DNA of 19,033 nt from the NCBI GenBank assembly GCA_023393375.1, contig JAEWLI010000046.1:1-19033 (forward strand), given 5' to 3'. Each line of letters begins with the position of its first letter. Within the stretch, counting starts at the first letter, position 1. The position numbers and the translations under genes were made by a program. Origin of the DNA: Bacteroidota bacterium (GTDB lineage Bacteria; Bacteroidota; Bacteroidia; Cytophagales; Cyclobacteriaceae). This document shows, piece by piece, positions 15,344 through 19,033 of this stretch. The notes beneath the pieces were generated by a model. It did no database searches and had not been told where the DNA came from. It saw only the letters and a program-made list of their open reading frames with translations.

Positions 15344-15786
15344 AATTCAAAGCCCTGATCAACTTTCAACCGGGAGCCTGTGGCACTTGCTACTGCCAAT
15401 TGGTCGCAATACTCATTTTCTCTGTGACCAGCATGCCCCCTCAACCACTTAAACTTCACTTTATGTTTTTGGTATAATGGAATAAACTGTTTCCAGAGAT
15501 CAGGATTTTTTTTGTCTTTAAATCCTTTTTTCACCCAACCCCATATCCAGCCTTTTTCCACAGCATTTACCACATATTGGGAATCGGTATAGATAACCAC
15601 CTCTTGCCCCTCCCCTTTCAAAGCCTCCAAACCTTTAATAACGGCCAATAATTCCATCCGGTTATTAGTGGTGAGCCGGTAACCTTCGCTGAGTTCTTTT
15701 CTGTGTTCTTTATATATCAACACAACCCCATACCCACCCGGACCGGGATTGCCACGGGAAGCTCCGTCAGTATAAATTGTTATCAT
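15328..15786 (-). CDS. rnhA: Ribonuclease HI
   Basis: A 152-residue RNase HI, which cuts the RNA strand of RNA-DNA hybrids such as Okazaki primers and R-loops. All four acidic metal ligands are present: Asp7 in IYTDGASRGNPGPG, Glu45 in NNRMELLA, Asp68 in IYTDSQYV and Asp128 in ENEYCDQLA, with the catalytic His118 in RGHAGH. The basic protrusion (WGWVKKGFKDKKNPDLW) is intact, as in E. coli. Length is normal. The unusual feature is the C-terminus: the last five residues (LAGSS) and the stop codon come from an intergenic repeat (copy B). These residues lie beyond the catalytic core, so activity should be unaffected. It starts 2 nt after the stop of the MarC-type gene, so the two form an operon. 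Confidence 0.96.
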   Translation of the reverse strand: MITIYTDGASRGNPGPGGYGVVLIYKEHRKELSEGYRLTTNNRMELLAVIKGLEALKGEGQEVVIYTDSQYVVNAVEKGWIWGWVKKGFKDKKNPDLWKQFIPLYQKHKVKFKWLRGHAGHRENEYCDQLAVASATGSRLKVDQGFELAGSS

Positions 15787-15788
15787 CT

Positions 15789-16376
15789 TTAAAGGTGAAT
15801 ATTGTCTTTAATTAATTTGATCGCTATGGAAAGCAGGATGATCCCAAACACTTTCCTTAAAATATTAAACCCTGCATATCCCAATTTTCGTTCCAACCAT
15901 CTGGAACTTTTAAGTACAATGTATACAAACAGTAGGTTTAACAATATCCCAATAAGGATATTCACCTCCTCATAGGCAGCTCGTAAGGAAATAATGGTGG
16001 TCATGGTACCGGCTCCGGCAATCAAAGGAAATGCAAGGGGCACTATGGAGGCACTTTTTGACTCTTCCGGGTCAGATTTAAAAAAAGTGATACCCATGAT
16101 CATTTCCATACCGATGAAAAATATGATAATCGCACCAGCGATGGCAAAAGATTCTACATCTACCGCGAAAAGTTTTAGTATCGATTCTCCTAAATATAAA
16201 AACAAAATCATCAATAATCCTGCTACCAGCGTCGCTTTACCTGATGCTATGGTACCCGTTTTCTTTCTCAAATCGATCACGATAGGTATGGACCCCAGGA
16301 TATCAATCACAGAAAACAGGATCAATGTCACTGAGACAATCTCTTTGAAGTTAACCATATGGTGGAAATCGGGCAT
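15789..16376 (-). CDS. MarC family integral membrane protein
   Basis: A 195-residue inner-membrane protein of the MarC/UPF0056 family, with about six hydrophobic segments. The opening VNFKEIVSVTLILFSVIDILG, the IVPLAFPLIAGAGTMTTII segment and the last helix (ILRKVFGIILLSIAIKLI) are typical of the family. The name comes from the E. coli mar locus, but a role in antibiotic resistance has not been upheld for the family, and its substrate is unknown. The start may be at 16376 (MPDFHHMVNF) or six codons later at 16358; family members mostly begin near the second Met. It is followed after 2 nt by rnhA. Confidence 0.9.
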   Translation of the reverse strand: MPDFHHMVNFKEIVSVTLILFSVIDILGSIPIVIDLRKKTGTIASGKATLVAGLLMILFLYLGESILKLFAVDVESFAIAGAIIIFFIGMEMIMGITFFKSDPEESKSASIVPLAFPLIAGAGTMTTIISLRAAYEEVNILIGILLNLLFVYIVLKSSRWLERKLGYAGFNILRKVFGIILLSIAIKLIKDNIHL

Positions 16377-16394
16377 ATCCTGAATGCGGAAAAA

Positions 16395-16844
16395 TTAAAC
16401 GATTTGACTTTTAGTTTCGGAATTCTTTTTATCCATAAAATAATTGATCGCCATGGTATATCCATCCAATCCCAAACCGGAAATAATGCCCACACAATTT
16501 TTACTTAAAAGGCTCTTGTGTCGAAAATCTTCACGGGAATAAATATTGGAAATGTGAACTTCCAAAACAGGTGTATGAATCGCAGCAATGGCATCAGTGA
16601 TGGCCACAGAAGTATGAGTATAACCACCCGCATTGATGATGATGCCATCATAGGAAAAGCCGGTTTCATGCAGTTTGTTGATCAATTCGCCTTCCACATT
16701 CGATTGGAAATAATCAAGCTCCAAATTATGGAAACGTTTTTTTAATTTTTCATAAAATGAATCAAAACTTTCCTGTCCGTAAACACTTTTTTCCCTAATG
16801 CCCAGGAGGTTGAGATTTGGACCATTAATGATAATTATCTTCAT
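16395..16844 (-). CDS. aroQ: 3-dehydroquinate dehydratase, type II
   Basis: Type II dehydroquinase, third step of the shikimate pathway to aromatic amino acids. Start chosen at 16844 (MKIIIINGPNLNLLG), which gives 149 residues and the exact family N-terminus; an in-frame ATG at 16895 would run into the divergent xerD gene. The catalytic tyrosine is Tyr22 in KSVYGQESF on the flexible lid, with Asn71 in NAGGYTHTS, and the general acid His97 in EVHISNIYSREDFR. Residues of the shikimate-binding site (GGYTHTSVAITDAI) are present. It diverges from xerD with only 24 nt between the starts, so their promoters must overlap each other or the opposite coding region. It precedes the marC-type gene by about 18 nt. 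Confidence 0.95.
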   Translation of the reverse strand: MKIIIINGPNLNLLGIREKSVYGQESFDSFYEKLKKRFHNLELDYFQSNVEGELINKLHETGFSYDGIIINAGGYTHTSVAITDAIAAIHTPVLEVHISNIYSREDFRHKSLLSKNCVGIISGLGLDGYTMAINYFMDKKNSETKSQIV

Positions 16845-16868
16845 AATTTTAATTAATTTCGGATCAGA

Positions 16869-17768
16869 ATGAATTGGGACTCTTATATCAAGCAATTTAA
16901 AAATTACCTCAAACTGGAACGATCACTTTCTGACAATTCCATTGAGGCATATATCCATGATGTTGTAAAGCTAAAACAGTTTCTCGAAATCTCCAATTTA
17001 AACCTCAGTCCGCTGCAACTCAGTACCAACGACATACAAAGCTTTATACAATATGTGGCAAAATTGGGCATGCTACCTCATACTCAGGCACGTGTGTTAT
17101 CGGGCATCAAGGCTTTTTACAAATACCTGATTTACGATGATCAGATCAAAAAAGACCCCTCAGAGTTAATAGAAGGGCCGAAACTGGGAAGGAAATTGCC
17201 CGATGTACTGCATTATCATGAGATCGAACAATTGTTGAATGCCATAGACCTGTCTACCCCGGAAGGCGGACGTAACCGGGCCATGTTGGAAGTGTTGTAC
17301 AGTTCAGGATTACGGGTTTCGGAGTTGGTGGACCTGAGAATTTCTAATGTTTATCCTGATATAGGATTTCTGAGGGTGATTGGAAAGGGTAACAAGGAAA
17401 GGTTAACACCAATTGGCAGGGAAGCTTTGAAATACCTGAACATATATACCAGGGAAATCAGGGTGCATGTTGACATAAAAAAAGGGCATGAAGACTATGC
17501 TTTTCTTAATCGAAGAGGTCGAAAACTGACCAGGGTGATGGTGTTTACCATTATTAAAAATCTTGCCGAAAGCACTGGATTAGGTAAAAAAATAAGTCCA
17601 CACACTTTCAGGCATTCCTTTGCTACTCATTTGGTAGAAGGTGGGGCTGACCTGAGGGCTGTACAGGAGATGCTTGGACATGAATCGATTACCACTACCG
17701 AGATCTATACCCATTTGGACAGGGATTATCTGAAACAAGTGGTACAGGAGTTTCATCCAAGGAAGTAG
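16869..17768 (+). CDS. xerD: Site-specific tyrosine recombinase XerD
   Basis: A 299-residue tyrosine recombinase. The N-terminal SAM-like core-binding domain covers about 1-90, and the catalytic domain 108-290. The full active-site set is seen: Arg149 in SSGLRVSEL, Lys173 in IGKGNKER, His245 and Arg248 in HTFRHSFATH, His271 in MLGHESI, and the nucleophile Tyr280 in EIYTHL. Length and the lack of extra domains fit XerC/XerD housekeeping enzymes that resolve chromosome dimers at dif near the terminus. I favour XerD over XerC or a mobile-element integrase because of overall likeness and the aroQ-xerD divergent pair, which I recognise from other Bacteroidota; the two Xer types are not easy to separate by eye. 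A repeat copy begins 5 nt after its stop. Confidence 0.92.
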   Translation: MNWDSYIKQFKNYLKLERSLSDNSIEAYIHDVVKLKQFLEISNLNLSPLQLSTNDIQSFIQYVAKLGMLPHTQARVLSGIKAFYKYLIYDDQIKKDPSELIEGPKLGRKLPDVLHYHEIEQLLNAIDLSTPEGGRNRAMLEVLYSSGLRVSELVDLRISNVYPDIGFLRVIGKGNKERLTPIGREALKYLNIYTREIRVHVDIKKGHEDYAFLNRRGRKLTRVMVFTIIKNLAESTGLGKKISPHTFRHSFATHLVEGGADLRAVQEMLGHESITTTEIYTHLDRDYLKQVVQEFHPRK

Positions 17769-17773
17769 ATTTT

Positions 17774-17813
17774 AGCTCGTAGCTGATAGCTCATGGCTGG
17801 TAGGGAAAAGCAG
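17774..17813 (+). repeat. AGCTCGTAG-type repeat, copy C (40 nt)
   Basis: Reads AGCTCGTAGCTGATAGCTCA then TGGCTGGTAGGGAAAAGCAG. It differs from copy D (17911-17950) at only two positions over 40 nt, and shares its first 30 nt with copy A and its core with copy B. Confidence 0.88.
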
Positions 17814-17910
17814 CAAGGAACAAGGAACCGGAGGGCAGAGGCCGGAGAGCAGAGAGAAATTGAATTTCTGTGTAAATCTGAGTGATCTGTGAGCAAGAAA
17901 AGAAGTAAGA

Positions 17911-17950
17911 AGCTCGTAGTTGGTAGCTCATGGCTGGTAGGGAAAAGCAG
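17911..17950 (+). repeat. AGCTCGTAG-type repeat, copy D (40 nt)
   Basis: Reads AGCTCGTAGTTGGTAGCTCA then TGGCTGGTAGGGAAAAGCAG. It has the same orientation as copy C and is 137 nt downstream of it, with two substitutions (C to T and A to G) over 40 nt. Confidence 0.88.
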
Positions 17951-18007
17951 GGGGCGGAGAGCAGAGGGCTGAGGGAATTAAAAAATTAGTAATATTTTGA
18001 ACAAACA

Positions 18008-18032
18008 GAGCCTGTCCCGAATTTTGTGTACA
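18008..18032. repeat. Putative terminal inverted repeat of the IS256-family element
   Basis: It begins GAGCCTGTCCCGAATTTTGT and ends GTACA. It is assigned from its position just beyond the transposase stop and from general likeness to IS256-family ends; the matching repeat at the other end is not in the window. Confidence 0.5.
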
Positions 18033-18048
18033 TATAAAAGAGACTGTA

Positions 18049-19033
18049 TTAGATTCGGCATCTTTTATCAAATATAGTCATAAATTGATTTAATATCAGA
18101 CCCCAATTAGATATTGGTTTGCCCCATTTTCTTTCCACGTTTTGGATTGCCAAATAAACAGCCTTGAGGGCAGACTGATCATCGGGGAAAATGCATTTGG
18201 AACGAGTATACTTCCTAATCCCGTTGTTAAGGCTTTCGATTATGTTAGTGGTGTAGATTATCTTCCTAATTTCAATTGGGAAATCGAAGTATTGGGTCAA
18301 GTTTTCCCAGTTGTTTCTCCAAGAAAGTAGCGCATAACCGTATTTTGCTTCCCATTTGTCGGCAAATTCTTCCAGGGCTGCTTCAGCCCCTTGTTTGGTT
18401 GGGGCATTGTAAACCAGCTTTAGGTCGGACATGAATTTCTTCCGGTCTTTCCACACCACATACCTGGACGAATTCCTGATCTGGTGGACCACACAAAGCT
18501 GTGTGGCGGTATTTGGGAAACAGCCTTTGACCGCATCGGTGAACCCTTTTAGGTTGTCGGTACAGGCAATAAGGATGTCCTCTACGCCTCTTGATTTGAG
18601 GTCGGTGAGTACCGTGAGCCAGAAAGCCGCCGACTCTGATTCGTTTATCCACATGCCCAACACTTCGTTAAGCCCTTGGTTGTTTAGGCCGATAACCAGG
18701 TAAATCGTTTTGTTGACAACCTTGCCGCTCTGCCGCACTTTGAAGCTGATACCGTCCATCCATACAGTGAAATAAACGGCATCCAAAGGCCTATCCTGCC
18801 ATTGTTTGATGTGGTCGATCAACTTGTTTGTGACATTGGATATGGTCGTTTCGCTGACATCTATGCCGTAAATATCCCTCACCTGATCTTCGATGTCCCT
18901 GGTGGGCATGCCCCGGGAATACATCCCTATGATGGCCTGTTCAATCTTGTCTGACATCCTCTGATGTTTGGGGATCAGCTGCGGCTCAAAGGTAGACTGG
19001 CGGTCCCTAGGCATGTTTAGTACTATATTGCCC
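18049..19033 (-). CDS. IS256-family transposase, N-terminus outside window
   Basis: DDE transposase of the IS256 (Mutator-like) family. The catalytic triad is visible; counted from the internal Met at 19014, Asp87 is in WMDGISFK, Asp153 in ACTDNLKGF and Glu260 in TNIIESLNN. The conserved CVVHQIRNS (174-182) and the C-terminal W-rich region are also present. The ATG at 19014 (MPRDRQSTFEP) is not the true start: PRDR is an internal family motif about 75-90 residues into the protein, and the frame remains open upstream (G-N-I-V-L-N before that Met) to the window edge. The visible 327 codons contain no frameshift or stop, so the copy looks intact as far as can be seen. Confidence 0.93.
   Translation of the reverse strand, partial: GNIVLNMPRDRQSTFEPQLIPKHQRMSDKIEQAIIGMYSRGMPTRDIEDQVRDIYGIDVSETTISNVTNKLIDHIKQWQDRPLDAVYFTVWMDGISFKVRQSGKVVNKTIYLVIGLNNQGLNEVLGMWINESESAAFWLTVLTDLKSRGVEDILIACTDNLKGFTDAVKGCFPNTATQLCVVHQIRNSSRYVVWKDRKKFMSDLKLVYNAPTKQGAEAALEEFADKWEAKYGYALLSWRNNWENLTQYFDFPIEIRKIIYTTNIIESLNNGIRKYTRSKCIFPDDQSALKAVYLAIQNVERKWGKPISNWGLILNQFMTIFDKRCRI

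Larger units (their letters stand above)
17769..18007. other. Intergenic repeat mosaic between xerD and the insertion sequence
   Basis: A gene-free stretch built of modules in this order: AGCTCGTAG-type copy C, an AAGGAAC/AAGGAACC doublet (about 17815-17829), a purine-rich GGAGAGCAGAG unit (17844-17854), a degenerate ATCTGTG tract (about 17865-17894), AGCTCGTAG-type copy D, and a second GGAGAGCAGAG (17956-17966). Copies C and D are 137 nt apart, and the two GGAGAGCAGAG units 112 nt apart, so it is not a simple tandem duplication. It then becomes AT-rich up to the IS end. No terminator for xerD is evident. Confidence 0.65.
18008..19033. mobile_element. IS256-family insertion sequence, one end inside the window
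   Basis: The transposase reading frame on the minus strand is followed, past its stop, by about 40 nt ending in GAGCCTGTCCCG (from 18008). The GAGCCTGTCCCG/GAATTTTGTGTACA type of end resembles the terminal inverted repeats of IS256-family elements, and the related heptamer GAGACTG occurs again at 18040-18046. The boundary at 18008 is an estimate, because the other end and the target duplication lie outside the window. The element is inserted next to the repeat mosaic after xerD. Confidence 0.7.

Noticed and set aside
16395..16895. Longer aroQ starting at 16895
   Set aside because: It would overlap the xerD start and add 17 residues before the family N-terminus MKIIIINGPNLNLLG.
17769..18007. 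CRISPR array suggested by the repeated 40-nt copies
   Set aside because: There are only two close copies 137 nt apart, the sequence between them is itself repetitive, and no cas genes are near.
18383..18703. Overlapping 89- and 90-codon frames on both strands within the transposase region
   Set aside because: They are alternative frames of the IS256 transposase, whose catalytic motifs and full-length frame are clear.
19012..19014. ATG as the start of the transposase (MPRDR)
   Set aside because: PRDR is an internal motif of the IS256 family and the frame stays open upstream to the window edge.

Overview
The window reads as a chromosomal segment of a Bacteroidota bacterium, most likely from the Cytophagales. 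The evidence is a C-terminal type IX secretion (T9SS) sorting domain on a metalloprotease, the lineage-typical families DUF5683 and DUF2911, AT-rich DNA with almost no strong Shine-Dalgarno sequences, and two sites matching the Bacteroidota -7 promoter element TAnnTTTG. No tRNA, rRNA or CRISPR array was seen. Apart from a transposase at the right edge, the genes are of core chromosomal type.

From 1 to 10682 everything lies on the minus strand, so transcription runs right to left. It starts with a UPF0173 metal-dependent hydrolase, then parA, parB, a DUF5683 membrane protein and dapB in a tight run (gaps of 2-19 nt, with a 4-nt ATGA overlap at dapB). After a 117-nt gap with a hairpin comes lepB. 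After another gap with a hairpin come the Mrp-type Fe-S carrier ATPase and a NifU-domain scaffold, 4 nt apart. Next are an M43 secreted zinc protease with a T9SS tail, a membrane-anchored three-PASTA protein without a kinase domain, and a large secreted protein that leaves the window at its left edge. Themes are chromosome segregation, lysine/peptidoglycan precursor supply, protein export, Fe-S assembly and cell-surface proteins.

From 10773 to 14113 there are an orphan peptide-binding lipoprotein of the OppA type (+), a DUF2911 periplasmic protein (-) and a 3-methyladenine DNA glycosylase (+). The first two converge on one bidirectional hairpin terminator. The last two diverge from an intergenic region holding a perfect 10-bp inverted repeat whose spacer is a promoter-like -7 element.

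From 14114 to 18048 housekeeping genes (rnhA, marC-type, aroQ, xerD) alternate with unusual intergenic DNA. Several families of short degenerate repeats recur there: an AGCTCGTAG/GATAGCTCATGG element in four copies, a GAGTTGG-rich element in inverted copies on both sides of a small AlbA_2 (Schlafen-type) gene, and GGAGAGCAGAG, ATCTGTG and ATTCG modules. One repeat copy supplies the last five codons and the stop codon of rnhA. This repeat mosaic is the least explained part of the window.

From about 18008 to the right edge lies one end of an IS256-family insertion sequence. Its transposase has the D, D and E residues and its reading frame is still open at the window edge.
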